Positions 11,084 to 24,430 are shown, counted from the first letter of the stretch. The stretch is DNA of 64,000 bases from Acanthochlamys bracteata (GCA_019914995.1 CM034144.1:568001-632000); one strand, 5' to 3'. Numbers and translations are program-made. The notes: a model not told the origin generated them from the sequence alone.

Positions 11084-14000
11084 ATGCAACAAAATGATGC
11101 AGTGAAGCTAGTAGTCGGCGATCTACTCACTTCTCTGCTCCGCGGCGACCTCTGCGGAGCTCAAGTCACCAGCAATAAGAATCTTGTAGCTGCTCCTGCG
11201 AAGGTGACGGCATCCTTGCCGGATGTGTTGTGTTGTTGCTTTGGCGCCGGTCAGCTTCGAAAAACGAGAAGAACAAGGTGCCGGAACAGTTGACACCTTT
11301 GGTTGGTAAAATAGAGCCTGAGCAGGAGTACGTTGATGGTAAAATTAATGTCACTGTGTTCTTAGGCATGCAGACTGGTACCGCGGAAGGTTTTTTCCAA
11401 GGTTTTGTCTCTCGAAGTTGATCTAGTTGCTTTCAGAATTATGATTGTTGATAGGGTGCATGGAATTTGTTGTGATTGTGGATAAAAATTGATGTTAATA
11501 GCATCTATTATGTGTTGTGTTTGAAACTCTCAATCGCAATTAACAACATTTGCCTTTGTTGTTTTCTCTATCTGGATTTAGAATTTGTCACGTAAGTTTG
11601 TGATTTGAATTTGTTTTGGCCAGTCTTTGGCTGAGGAAGCGAGGGCGCGACACGACAAAGTCACTTTTAAAGTACTAGTTCTGTAAATTGCTGTCGTTTG
11701 ACATTTTTTGTTTATTTATTTTTCTTTTTTTGATGTCTAAGTGGTGCTTTACTTTTTTGTGATCTTTTAGTATGAGTTGCTATGATCAATTGTGTTTTTT
11801 AGGATGATTATGCAGCTGTTGCTGATGAGTACGAGGAGAAGATGAAGAAAGAAACACAGGCATTATTCTTTCTGGCAACGTGAGTTGGCAATTTCATTGG
11901 AGTCTTATCGTATATCTCTATTTGGTGTGTTTTTATTGATAGTGTATATGACAAAAATGTAGGTATGGAGACGGTGAGCCAACTGAGAATGCTGCAAGAT
12001 TCTATAAATAGTTCCTTGAGGTTGGTCCTGCTCTTAATGCATGTTTTTTGTCGAAGTGTGGTCTTAAAATAATAATAATAATGCCGATTTGGTGCGATTA
12101 TTGCTTTATTTAGGGGCGAGACATGGGTTTGGCTTCAGAATCTCAAGTATGTGGTTTTTGGTCTGGCCAAGAGACAGTATGAGCATTTCAATAAAGTATG
12201 ATTGACTTATGTTCGGTGGCTGGGGCTGCTCAATTCTCTTACTATGTTTTTAGCTGATTTGATATTTGTTTTCTTTCGGACCAGGTTGCTAAGGTAGTGG
12301 TCAGATCCTTGATGAAAAAGGTAATTGTTTCAGAAGTGATGCCTTAACTTAGTCATGCGTATAGTCATTTGCCTTACTGCATAATGAGATTTGAATACCC
12401 TGATTAGATTATATGAGGTTTAGGTTAGTTAACCTGTGAGGTAGACTTGTTTATAGTCATTGCCTTACTGCATAATTGAGATTTGAATGCCCTGATTAGA
12501 TTGCGCTATTATATGAGGTTTAGGTTAGTTAACTTGTGAGGTAGACTTGTTTATAGTTCTGGTCTTCCAGATTTGCGTGATGATTTTGTGATAATTATCA
12601 GGAAATGATTCTATTTTGGTCAATTTCCTGAATAATGATTCCGTATGCGTGCAAACATCTCAAACTTGGTTATTCAAAATCACAAGGAATTGTGAACCCA
12701 TGATTGATATATAATCGTTCAGTTCCCCGTTAACCAACTTGACTAATTTGATGCTGTAGGTTGGAAGCTTCTCATCAAAGTGGGCCTCGGTGATGATGAT
12801 CAGTGTATTGAAGATGACTTTACCGCATGGTAAATGTTGCTGCATACCAACATAACAGTTTGGGAGACTCCTGATGTTGTATAACCTGACCAGTTTCATC
12901 ACACAGGCTATTAAATGTTATTTATAAACCTATATCTATTCTGTCCAGGAAAGAGCAGCTATGGCGAGAGTTGGATCAGCTACTTTGTGGTGAAGATGAG
13001 GTGTCGGGTCCATCTCCACCTGACCTTCCTGTTATACCTGAGTATAGACTTGTGTTTTCTGAGTCCAAAGAGACTGAACGTTTCGATAAGAATTGAGAGT
13101 CTTACTAATGGGCATGCCATTCACGATATTCAACATCCATGCAGGTATATAGGAATAACACATGGATCTAACTTGTGGCAGCATGTACACTAATAGCTGA
13201 TGCATTAATTTTCTGATTGCAAAGAGCTAATGTTGCTGTTCGACGAGAGCTTCACACACAGCTTCAGATCGTTCTTGCATCCATCTGGAGTTTGACATAT
13301 CTAGTACTTGGCTCATGCAAGTTTGCAGATACTCTTCTTCAGAATAAAATGTTTTTTCCTCTCGTGATCTATAAAACTATATGTTATGATTTGGTCTATA
13401 AGCAATCCAATGATGAATATTGTGTTATACTTGGTCATATAGTTAGGAAGTAATGCTTATGGAGAGTGCCTCGGATCTAAGCAGTACACTCTCGCCTGTG
13501 GTAGCATTCCTGTCCATCCCTCATTTAATATAAGTTGGAGAGCTACTGAGAGAGACAATTTGCTTTCTTCAATAACAGATCACTGGTTATTGCCTAGTGC
13601 ACTCCTATTCACTTCATTTTGAAGTCATTCTAGCTCCATCTAGTTAATATAGTGATATATGCAAATGCATTTTAACTATAACACAGTCAACTCAATTCTT
13701 ATTGTAGTGATTTACCTTGTGTTTCTGGAGTACCTGGTGTACTTGGATTTTTTTTTTTTTTTGGTGAGAAACGAAGAATTGTGGTTCTTTGTCTTTGCAC
13801 CATCAGCTTGTCTTTGTAAAGTGCTCATGCTTTTCTTTTAAATACTTTTTTGGGTTGAGCTTTGGATACCAAGTCACTGATCTATAACATTTTGCTTGTT
13901 AAAGTAATTGTAGCCAACGCCCGGTATATAGAAACGGCTGCATGAAATTGCGACAAATTGGGAATCAAGTGATGGAAAGTATTGACAACCATGATATGTT

Positions 14001-16823
14001 CCAGTAGTACTTTGTCCATCTTAGTTGTGCTACTAGTGCCTCAAATGCTGAAGCTTGAATCATAAGTTATACTATTTTCATCTTTGTTTTATAGAACTCA
14101 TTGGATTTCTGCTATACCAGATACGAAACGGGAGATCATGTTGGTGTTTTCACGGAAAACTCTATTGAAGATTTAGAGGAAGCAGAAAAACTGCTGGGAT
14201 ATCGACCAGATACTTTCTTCTCAATTCATTCAGACAATGAGGATGGAACACCTCGTTTTGGTGGATCCTTACCAACACTGTTTCCATCCCATTGAACACT
14301 GAGAAGTGAGAACTGCACTCTACAAACATGCTGACCTCCTTAATTCACCTAACAAGGTTATCCTTGTTCGCTTTCGTTACTTCATTTTAGACCTGTAATC
14401 TACTGACCTGATTCTAACAATTTTGCTGTACCATTTTGCAACACCTTCTCAGGCTGCTTTGCTTGCATCGGCTGCTTATTCATCTGATCACAGTGAAGCA
14501 GAACAATTGCGATGTTTAGCCTCTCCTGCTGGAAAGGTAGGTACACTTTCCTGGAAACTAGGTGTTTGTAATTGTACTATATTTGGTATTCACATGTGAT
14601 ATCTTGTGCCAGGAGGAGTGCTCGCATTGGATAGTTGCAAGTCACAGAAGCCTTCTTGAAGTAATGGCAGAATTTCCTTCAGCAAAGCCTCCTCTAGGAG
14701 TTTTCTTTGCAGCAATAACTCCTAGATTGCAGCCTAGATATTATTCAATATCATCTTCCCCAATGTCAAATGTAGTTTCAGACCAATTATTTTGTCCGAC
14801 ATTTCTGTATCTTGTTTTCTTATGTGAAGCATCAATGCTCCTCAGAATGGCACCCTCTAGAATTCTTGTTATATGTGCTTTGGTGTATGGATCAACACCG
14901 ACTGGAAGGATACACAAAGGAGTATGTTCAACTTGGATGAAGGTATAACCTTGTCAAAAGCATGTCAAAATCAGTTTCTTTATTGCAGTGCGTACAATCT
15001 AGCTCTTTGTTGAGCTGGTTAATTGTATAACAAGATTTGAACTCCCATTAAGCTGTCTTCTCCTTTTTAACTCAATAGATCTTCAGTATGAAACGTCATT
15101 GCCCTTGAAACATGTAAACTGTTGATTCTGGAGTTCTACCTTTAGTCTTCATCAATATTTAACAAATTTGGAAGAAGCACATTTTGGATACATGCTCTTT
15201 TGTGATGATTCCAGCACTTCATTTTGTTATGATTTGTGTGCATTTGCCTATAGTATGCACTACCATTGGATCAATACGAAGACCGTAGCTGGGCTCTGAT
15301 ATATGTGAGGCAGTCTAACTTCAAACTGCCATCAAATAGTAAAATTCCAATTATTATCATCGGCCCTGGCACTGGGTTGGCACCCCTTCAGGGGTTTCCT
15401 GCAGGTAAAGTCTAACAAATACATTTGGAAATAAGATGTCATTGCTAATGTAATAGATGCACTTTATCTACTCCAACCTACTATTTCCAGGAATGGTAAA
15501 CTTGAAGGAATCAGGAGCTGAGTTAAGTCATGCTATACTCTTCTTTGGATGCAGAGATTGCAAGATGGTAACTTTAGAAACACAATTTGGCAGAGAAGTT
15601 CGTTGCAATTTTTAATTCAGTATGGTGAAAGTTACTTTTGCTGCAGGATTACATCTATGAAGATGAACTGAGTAAGTTTGTTGAAGCAGGAGTTCTTTCT
15701 GAGTTGGTGGATGCATTCTCTCGTGAGGGTCCTTCCAAAGATTATGTGCAGCATAAGATAGCTGTTCGGGTCAGCTCTCTCTCTCTCTCCAGTTTCCCTG
15801 CTTATGCACGAAATCATTGTATCTACTTTCTGTGCTCGTAGGGATTGTGATTAACAATCAGTCAATCTGATTTAAGAGGCACACACCTGACCCTCTTGCT
15901 TCTGAAAATTCGGGTCTGATTAGTTTGCTTTGACTTTTGAGCTCCTTATTAACTGCTATTCAGATTGTACAGCAATGTTTTAATGCTCTTAGTTATTTGC
16001 TTACACATATACAACTTTATTGCATATTCGAATTTTATTGTGTTAACTGCAGTAAAAAATGGAAGTAAATGTAGCTTTTCTGTTCTCTTATATGTTTGGC
16101 CTTCTAATCAGTTGATTGGTTTAAAATTTTGGCTTTTACTTAATTCAAATCAGGCGCATAAGGCGTTTGCAAATTTTCTCAATTGTAGATTTGAGTATTT
16201 GCTTTTAAGAAATTTCAGGTTTGCGTTCTCTAGCTGCTTTGCTTAACAGTCTTTACATGCATCAATGTACTATAGATGCATATCCTAGCTTGAATTCTGA
16301 CAGCTCTTTCCCATTGTCTTTTTATTGTTGTTCTAGACTTAAAAAGTGATTGTAAGTATTCACTTATAGGCATTCGATATATGGAATATCATTCCGGATG
16401 GTGGTTATATATAATGTATGTGGTGAATCTGGAATATCGTTGTGGAATATCATCTGGAATATCTGCAAAAGGCATGGCAGGAGATGTACACAGGGTTCTT
16501 CATACCATAGTACAGGAACAGCTAAGAATTATTTCCTCACCTATATGAGTAGTCAATTTGTGTGTATGGCTGCATGAAACTAATGCAGTAATTTTCTGTA
16601 TTTATCCTTGAAATGAAGGTTATGGTCTAGGAAGTGCACCATTAAGTAGCATATATCATTTTTAGAGTTTTGCTTCTGTTCCCAAGTTTTAACTATTTTA
16701 TATATAATTTATGGACTTGGTAAGTGGGTATGCTTATCTTATCAAATTTCATGTGTAAAAATTTTTGCTATAGGGTGCCATGGACAGTTCTTCGTGAAGA
16801 GTCTTCAAATGGATGTTTGGTGA
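11084..16823 (+). pseudogene. CPR: NADPH-cytochrome P450 reductase pseudogene (copy A), introns retained
   Basis: A recognisable but broken CPR, the ER flavoprotein that passes electrons from NADPH through FAD and FMN to P450s. Pieces appear in order. They are the membrane anchor end (GCVVLLLWRRS, about 11225), the FMN loop altered to GMQTGTAEGF (about 11366), DDYAAVADEYEEKMKKE (11803-11879), YGDGEPTENAARFYK (from 11963), GLGDDDQCIEDDFTAW (about 12783-12831), [33 protein letters not shown] (about 14660), [14 protein letters not shown] (about 15363), YIYEDEL, KGMAGDVHRVLHTIVQEQ (about 16468) and a terminal FVKSLQMDVW stop. Lesions include a frameshift near 11215, a Trp-to-TAG stop at 12009-12011, a Trp-to-TGA stop at 13094-13096, a degraded splice site after SISSSP, FRGF changed to LQGF, and loss of the conserved TGRYLR stretch. 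Intron positions are kept, so it decayed from a genomic duplicate and is not a retrocopy. Confidence 0.93.
12360..12551. repeat. Tandem duplication inside a CPR pseudogene intron
   Basis: Two adjacent direct copies, 12360-12451 (92 bp) and 12452-12551 (100 bp). Both begin TATAGTCATT and end GAGGTAGACTTGTTTA. The second copy carries 8 extra bases (GCGCTATT). The few differences suggest a fairly recent duplication. Confidence 0.85.
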
Positions 16824-19177
16824 ATCATCTGCAAAGAGGAGCTTCATGAGGTAATTAAGCTTGGCCTTAATTTCCACATGGGTAGTTGAACCCAAGAAGG
16901 TTGGTTTTGTGAAGGGTTGCATAGGTGTTAGCTAGCCCTTTGCTTTATTTCTTTCTTTTCTTTTCGTTGCTTTACTTTGCTTTCTTTTTTCTTTGTTTCC
17001 CTGTCGCCACTGTATGTGATTCTTTTGGCACCCTAACAAACAAAGATTTGCCTCTATGTATATACCCTATAATTAAACGTCATGTCTACTCTTTTCTTTC
17101 TTCTTTTTTCCCCCTACCTCCATTGTATGTATACACCTTATAGTTAAGGCGTTATGTATTTGTTTGTGACAGAATAACCCAAGTTAGGTCTCAAGTATAG
17201 AAAGATTATATGTTTTACCTATCTAGCGTTCAACGTATTCTGTAAACAAGAGGTGCCTATGATGTAGACTTGCGATAACAAACACTTCTCCGGACCCAGG
17301 AACTTAAACTTTTCTTTTTTTTAAGTTTATAGGTAACAGCTATCTTTTGCTAGTTTCAGCTGGAGATGTGTAGCACTTGGTTACTGTTTCTATTCATTTC
17401 GGATAGCACCATTGTAGGGTCTGTGTCAATGTTGGCCACCACTGTTCTGGTTGAAGACCCATCGACTATCTTATGTAATGCAATCCACGCGTCTGTATCC
17501 AGTTCGGTGCTCTGCTTCGGAGAACAACACGAATGAACAGGAGTTTTCTTCTTCTTCCTCATCATCATCAGACTCTTCTTGTTAATTTTTCTTCTTCTTC
17601 AAATCTAGTGTGGTTATTCTTCTTTTTATTCTTCACCACACTTTCTTTCTTTTTTGATTCATTCATGCATGACAAAAACACACTGAGCTTATTATATTTT
17701 GCCCTTACTTCATATTCCATATATATGCCAAATTTCAGATTATTTTCCTTTTGAAGTTTCCTTCAAGCTATTCATATTTCTAGAATGTAAGATCAAACTG
17801 AAAACATGGAAGGATTAATAACACAGTAGCCGACAAATTAATTTATTAACCATACAAGAAACATGAAAGTCTCTATTTTTCTTCGTACCACACGTGATTC
17901 TAATACTCTACCACAACTCTTTTTTGCTTCATTTGTTTTCTTGTGTTCTCATGAGAGAAATAACAAGTGATGAGAAGTTTCTTTTCCACACATTTGGGAG
18001 TGTTAAAAAATTTAAGCTATAGAGGCAAAGCAAAGACACTGACATTTGCCTGCATGTATAGATGGATAACTATACTAACCGTTTTTCAGAGAGATCTTCT
18101 ATCTACCTTCCAGTAGTTAAGTAGGCAATGAGGATACTGCATATCCAAAAGGTTTTCTACATGCAATAGATGAAGATCACTCAACAACAAGAGACATACA
18201 TCATAGAGAATGTTTATATGCACATACATACATGCATAATATGTGTTGTGAGCTGATAGCTTGTTTTCACACTAAGCAAATCTGTGGATTTATTGCAAAT
18301 TGGAAGCGATTATCTTGTGAAAAAGCTGGAGTTGGATGTGTTGTTCTGGATGTAATAGTATGATGTTTGCTATTCTATTGGATTCTTACCAAAAACATGA
18401 GAGTGTGGTGTTAATTTGATTGGATTGTTTACGTCAAAACAAAGGTAGTTCAGTTTTGTAAATAGCTAGGTTTTCTTATTTACACTACTCCATTTAGGTA
18501 CATATTTGTAAGTAGTTATCTAAGTTTTCATCGTTTGAAGCAAAATGGTTGCTTCTAGATGTTATGAATGTGAAGATGGGTAAATAGCTAGTGGTATAGT
18601 CTTATATCTTCCTGAAGTAGAGAGTGTTTAATTTGTTGCAATTGACTTGTTTGATGAAATTGTGCGAGATGTTGCTTGAACAAATCTCTAAATATAATCT
18701 CCTATTATTGTTAGTGGATTTCTCAGTACTTACCTAATGAGTTTTCTTTAGAACATGGTTATTTTTCAGCAATCTCTATAATACCTAATGTGATGATGCT
18801 GAGGTTTTTCATGTAAATTTTGTGTCTATATCTTTTCTTGAATATTTGTTGTGTATTATTTTGTTGTCTTGCTTCTTATTTATTTGAGGCGAACCTATTC
18901 GGATGTTTCCTTGCAATCACATTTAGATGAAATTCTTACTTCATTAGATCCAATGACATTGCCTGAATTTAAGTTTGATTCATGAATTATACATATGGAG
19001 AGGGGAGTGCGGGGTACATGCACTCCCCTCTTTGTACATACTCCGGCACTTGCCTTTCACATTCGTTTGGTCAAGCGAATCGGACGATTGTGATTTAACC
19101 TGCGTTTATTAGGAGGAAAATGATATGTTTGTTTTCTGCGTCATCAGACGGCTGTAAGGGAGAGTATGCGTGCCGGA
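16824..19177. other. Spacer between the two CPR pseudogene copies
   Basis: T-rich and AT-rich DNA without a gene I can support. Short open frames (for example 16925-17143 and 17533-17754) are T-rich low-complexity translations. A motif reading DEILTSLDPMTLPEFKFDS before a stop at about 18928-18986 looks coding-like but has no recognisable partner exon. Confidence 0.5.
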
Positions 19178-20780
19178 TGATGCTGTAGGTGGGAAGCGTC
19201 TCATCAAATGGGCATCGGTGATGTTGATCTGTGATTGAAGGTGATATAACAGTTTGGGAAACTCCTCTATTTGTATAACTCGATGAGTTCATAACACAGG
19301 CTATTCAATGTTCTTACAAACCTACATTTATTCTGTCCAGGAAAGAGCAGCAAGTATTGCCAGAGTTGGATCAGCTACTTCGTGATGAAGATGAAGTGTC
19401 AGCTCCATCTCCACCTCACCTTCCTCTTATACCTGAATCCCGTTCATGACATTCAACATCCATCTGGAGATGATAACATAACACATGGATCTAACTTGTG
19501 GCAACATGTACATTAATAGCTGATGACAAAGAGCTAATGTTGCTGTTCTAGGAGAGCTTCACACCACAGCTTCATCAGATCGTTCTTGCATCCATCTGGA
19601 GTTTGACATATCTGGCACTGACTCATGTAAGTTTGCAGTTGCTCTTCTTCCTTGGAATAAAATGTTTTTTTTTCCTCTCATGATCTATAAAACTATGTTA
19701 TGATTTGGTTTTGTGTTAAGTTAAGAAGTACTGCTTATGGAGAGTTACCTAGGGTCTCACACTTCTCACTTGACATTCAGATCTTAAATAATACACTGGC
19801 TTGTGTAGCCATCCGGCACATCACTCATTTAATATAAGTTGGAGAGCTACCGAGAGAGACAATTTGCTTTCTTCAATAACAGATCACTGGTTATTATTTA
19901 TTGCCTTGTCTAGTTAATATATTGATATATGTGCTAATACATTTTAACTATAACACAGTCAACTCAATTTCTTACTGTAGTGATTTACCTTGTGTTTCTG
20001 GAGTAGCTGGTCCTACTTGATTTACTTTTGTTCTCTTTAGAGACGAAGAACTGTGGTTCTTTGTCTTTTGCCTTTGCCTTCTCACACTATTACCAAAAAA
20101 AAAAAAATAATTACTGACTGAAAATTATCGACTAAAAGTTTTTAGTAGGTAATTTTGTAGTGTACCGACTGAACAACTTGAGTTAGTCGACAAACGGTTT
20201 ACCGATCTCGATTTGCCAACGATTTATCGACTGCATATTTTTCAGTCGGTATTTAACTTTGTCGACTGAAAGTAATGGTTTGCCGACTGTTTTCGTCAGT
20301 CGGTGAAGCTATTTATTGCGGTAGTGTCGGCTTGTCTTTGTAAAGAGCTCGTGCTTTTCTTTTAAGTCAATGATCTACAACAACTTGCTTGTTAAAGAAA
20401 TTGTAGCCAATGTCCGGTATAGAAACGACTACATGAAATTGCGACAGGTTGCATTTCCATTGATGGCAAGTACTGGCAACCATGAACTGTTCCAGAAGTA
20501 GTTTGCCCGTCTTAGTTGTGCTACTGTTACTTCAAATGCAGAAGCTTGGATCGATAGGTTGTGCTGTTTTTCATCTTTGCTTTATAGAACTAAATTGAAA
20601 TTTCTGCTATACCAGCTGATACGAAACAGGGGACCATGGTGGTGTTTTCACGGAGAACTCAAATTGAAAATGTAACGGAAGCAGAAAAAGTACTGTGATG
20701 TACTTCAGATGTATTCTTCTCGATTCATTCTGACAATTAAGGATGGGACACCTCGTTTTGGTGGATCCTTACCAAACGCC
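19178..20780 (+). pseudogene. CPR: Second, partial CPR pseudogene (copy B)
   Basis: Nucleotide similarity to copy A (12751-14280) runs through exons and introns. Shared pieces include the GATGCTGTAGGT start, the CAGGCTATT...CTGTCCAGGAAAGAGCAG intron end, a LPELDQLLRDEDEVSAPSPP exon (about 19360-19425), RANVAV..GELHT, RSCIHLEFDISGT (about 19580-19620) and the GDHGGVFTEN-like FAD-domain exon (about 20620-20775). It lacks the N-terminal FMN part and the whole C-terminal NADPH part. It has its own lesions, including a roughly 100-bp deletion after PLIPES, a TAG in VAVLGEL and stops near 20697 and 20740. A CACTA-type insertion at 20085-20326 interrupts it. It is probably a tandem relative of copy A. 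Confidence 0.9.
20085..20326. mobile_element. CACTA (EnSpm)-type non-autonomous element, 242 bp
   Basis: It starts CACTATTACCAAAAAAA and ends TTTATTGCGGTAGTG, whose reverse complement is CACTACCGCAATAAA. Internal repeats of CGACTGAAA / ACCGACTGA in both orientations fit subterminal repeats of CACTA transposons. TCA (20082-20084) and TCG (20327-20329) flank it, an imperfect 3-bp duplication. The matching place in copy A (CCATCAGCTTGTC, about 13800) has no insertion. No transposase is encoded. Confidence 0.85.
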
Positions 20781-22900
20781 GTTCATGTGTATATGTGAAT
20801 ATAAATAATTATGAGTCGAAATTATGCAGACAATTCAATCGAGTTTTTAATAGCGCTACATTCGATCTCCTTTTTAGAAAACATAAATAATATATATTTT
20901 ATTAATTTTACTATTTATATTATATTGATTAAAATATTAAATAATTCAATACGATTAAATTTAAACTTTGTCGGATTAATTTTGATTTATAATATTATAC
21001 ATAACGGTGAAAAATAGATTTGAAGATTCTCTCTGCTAAAAATAACCGAAGGTTGGCGGAGTGTCTACGGTAGAGTGAGGGAAGGGATCGCTTCAACATG
21101 ATAGATTATTGCCAGAAGGTCACTTGCCATATATACATCATTTCAGTTGAACTCAACACTTGAAATTTCTTTCACATCTTGCATATGTATATGTATTTTC
21201 ATGTTGTCAAGATTCAAGTAGTCTGCATAAAATGGGACACACCAACTGGAGACATTCACGCTGCATAAATTGCCAAATAGTACTTATTCAAGCTATGTGT
21301 TTATCATGCATCATGGGTATTTTAAATTCTTATTATTATCCCATGCATGAAGAATAGTAATTCCATGTAGTACTAAATTCACACTTTTTTGAGTATTAAT
21401 TCTACTTAAAAAGAGGAACATATCTATAAGGATCACAATAGTACCATCAATCACATTATACCTTAATAAAATGAATATATCACAACAGATATGAAATATA
21501 TGAAAGAAAACCCAACAAGCCAAAACACAGATTTTTTTAGTGGTGTATAAGACTGTTAATTGCAGGACTGGGTGAAACAATCAAAAGTTAATGAGGACAA
21601 AATCTCACGTGCAGCCTGCTCTGATACTATGCTAACTGGATCTGAATAAAACTCACATCAAAACTCTAAAGCAACGGGAGAAGATGCCCAACCTTTAATC
21701 AACAGGTGTCGTTCCAGGCAAAAGACATGCATCACCAGGAGCCGCAACTCTTTCATGGTTTCAACTAATTAACAGCGATTAAGCTCTTGTATAAGTTACA
21801 TAACCCATATTACATGTTCTTAATTTAAGCAATAAGTTAATATATCACATTATGTACGGAGATAATCCAGAGTGGTTCAGTGAAGTTAAAAATCTATTGA
21901 AGATAATTGATATGTATAACAAGTTGAAACTATACCAATTTAGAACATCTAACAAAATGCTAAATGGCAGCAGCAAGCAATATTGCATCTCTAATCAAGC
22001 TGCAAAGTAAATATTAAGTGCGCTATCAGCTAAATAACATTTAATTATCTTGCTAATTAAGATCTTTATGATCAATATATAAAAGATCATATATATCTTT
22101 GAAGAACATTGTAAATATGAAAAAAAAAAATAAGTAATTTGGCAAGCAGGGAACAAGGTTAGCCCACACGTAGGGTTTAATCAAATTAAAAACTGACAAC
22201 AACATAATATCTCAAACTAAGGAAACGGCATAAAAATGTCTCTCTATTTCAGTACAGGGTTATCCCCACAAGTTCATCAGTATCCCAAACAGCATTCAAT
22301 TCAAAACAAAACAAAAGAAACAACTGCGCGCACATGAATCCTGCAGATGATCAACAAGAACTAAACACGTAATTGAAAACAAAAGAGAAGAACAGTACTG
22401 TCTCTTAAGTACCCCACATCTCTTCAAAATTTGATCTTCAGGTATTTCAAGAGACAAACATGTATAATCTCAGCCTTCAAAGTTCATGCTCTGAGAGTTG
22501 AATGTTCTCAGATTTGAAGATGATCACTAAAAGATAGATGCATATAAATTACACTGATTTATCAGGTGTGTGATTTCTTCAGTAGTTATATTTATATGTT
22601 GATGTAGTAGCTCTACAGAACACTAAGGAAGATTTTAAGGAAAAACAACTACCAATTTGTACGCTGATTACTTGTATAATTTACATACATATGAACTTAT
22701 ACTCATGCTTCAAACGTCAATCGGAAACACACTTATATATACTTAAGGAAACTCGAAGAAGATTGAAACCCTAGCTAAGATTCTAGACACCCATATATAC
22801 TTGCAACTCACCTTTGCTTATTTAACTATAGCTAAATCGATCCAAGTAGAGATATACATATAGAAGCTAGCAAATTAATTAAGCTCTGCTGTGCGTGATC
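20781..22900. other. Intergenic, downstream of FPF1-like gene
   Basis: AT-rich spacer. A GGGACACCTC-type tail of the CPR copy ends near 20780. The rest, up to the FPF1 stop, shows no coding sequence I can support. The region 22200-22900 may include the 3' untranslated part of the FPF1-like gene on the minus strand. Confidence 0.5.
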
Positions 22901-22907
22901 GATCAAT

Positions 22908-23240
22908 TCAGGCGGCATCGCGGACTTCAAAGACGTTGCGCGTCTGCACAACGATGTCGTACATGTGAACTGGACGTAGCTGTGAGAACTCTCTAGGGAG
23001 TGAGATCAAGTGTACTGAATTACGCCTGTGGAACTGGAGGAGGTTCGGGTCACGGTGATACCGTTCCCAACCAAGTTCTCCTAACAATCTCTCGAGCATG
23101 TCGTAAGAAGTCACAACTTCGTTTGTCGGAACGTGGACTAATACCTTTCTCCGGCCGGCGGTATTGCTTCCACTTCCTTCAGCACCAGGGTTCTCCACTA
23201 GCCTCACAACACCGTTCTTGAACACCCAAACTCCTGACAT
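22908..23240 (-). CDS. FPF1: FLOWERING PROMOTING FACTOR 1-like protein
   Basis: Intronless frame of 110 aa starting [20 protein letters not shown] and ending FEVRDAA. It matches the compact FPF1 family along its whole length: [41 protein letters not shown] and MYDIVV are all present. FPF1 is a small protein of unknown biochemistry that promotes flowering and gibberellin-related growth when expressed in Arabidopsis. No signal peptide is seen. I chose the ATG at 23240 over an in-frame ATG three codons upstream because family members begin MSGVWVF. Family length is about 110 aa, so it looks intact. Confidence 0.93.
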   Translation of the reverse strand: MSGVWVFKNGVVRLVENPGAEGSGSNTAGRRKVLVHVPTNEVVTSYDMLERLLGELGWERYHRDPNLLQFHRRNSVHLISLPREFSQLRPVHMYDIVVQTRNVFEVRDAA

Positions 23241-23392
23241 GCTGATCAAATTATGCTACAAAATATTGGTTTATATGAATGATAAGAAAAAGGAAGCTAA
23301 TATAGCTGTGATTAATTTTCACATGAATACATATATCGGAATTAAAATTAAAATGAAACGAACAAGTGATCATGGTGGGCGGAAGAAGGCTG

Positions 23393-23400
23393 TTTATATA
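23393..23400 (-). promoter_or_regulatory. TATA box of the FPF1-like gene
   Basis: The minus-strand motif CTATATAAAC sits about 155 bp before the ATG, a usual distance allowing for a leader of about 120 bases. Confidence 0.5.
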
Positions 23401-23424
23401 GTTGAGGAAGGGGCCTGGATTTGA

Positions 23425-24430
23425 TGAGATAGAAGAAAATTATCGAGTTGTGATTGCCCTAATGATTATCAGATATAGATTAAGGGATGCTAATTAATTA
23501 TTTTCTTCTAGGGAATGGCTAAGGTGGGTCAATGTTAGGGTTAGCTAGTAGGGTTTAGTAGCGAAGTATGTAGTTTGGGACCAGATGTAGAAGGAAATGA
23601 TTCTTCTCCATTCATGAGAGATGGATGATATTTTGCATGGTCTGGATCTTCTTATTCCTTTTCAACCTTAGAAAACTGTTGGAAGATATTTATAAAGAAC
23701 TTGCTTTCAAAAAATGATCATTTTCAGGTTAAATCCGAATAAGTAACGGAGAAATTAAAGATGGCGCCCAAGTAAAAAAGTAACTAGCTAGTTGCGTTAT
23801 TGTAAGAGTTAGTAGCGGAGAGATGTAGAATATATAATCTTCTAGTACAAAAAAATTAGCTTACTTAACAATAGGTTAGTGACTCGTGTCTCATGTCTAA
23901 ATTTTTACCCTAATTCGTGTCGCATTTAATCACAACCTGATACAACTAAATCAACATTTACCGTACAAAACTCTAATAAAATAGTTAAGAAATTTATATG
24001 GATTTGAGGGAGGCCTTACTATCTTATTTACATCTCCATCTTCTTAACAAAAATAGAAATTATTTTAATCGTACGGGCAAAAAAATATTGATTAGAAACT
24101 TTTATAAAATATCTATACAAAATATCTCTATTTTCAAATATCTAAATTAACTATGCCTATACTACTCTAAAAATGTCTAAAAAGTTCTAAATATGTCCAA
24201 AAATGACTAATAAAGTGTGATAAACTACTCCTGTACTAGTACAAGATGTTGCAAAAAAGTTCCATGGGTTGAATTTGAAGAAACAGAAATAGAAAATGAA
24301 AATAAAACTCACCATTTTATATATAAATATAGATTTCTTCCAGTTCTTCAATTTTAAAAAAATAAAACAAATTTTTTTTAAAAGAAGAAGAAGACACTCT
24401 TCTTGTTAAATATTTATACTAAAAAAATAA
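23425..24430. other. Intergenic, upstream of FPF1-like gene
   Basis: Contains the upstream promoter of the FPF1-like gene and AT-rich sequence. No gene or clear repeat is seen. Confidence 0.5.

Noticed and set aside
14562..14948. 128-codon frame read as a free-standing protein
   Set aside because: It is two CPR exons read through an unspliced intron (the stretch after SISSSP).
11084..16823. A functional CPR gene spliced around the damage
   Set aside because: There are several stops in conserved exons, a frameshift in the anchor, a lost splice donor and a missing C-terminal stretch. No splicing pattern I tried restores one frame.
16925..17754. T-rich plus-strand frames between the CPR copies
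   Set aside because: Low-complexity F/L/S-rich translations from pyrimidine runs.
23241..23249. Upstream in-frame ATG of the FPF1-like gene (MIS before MSGV)
   Set aside because: Family proteins start at MSGVWVF, and the extra three residues have no family support.
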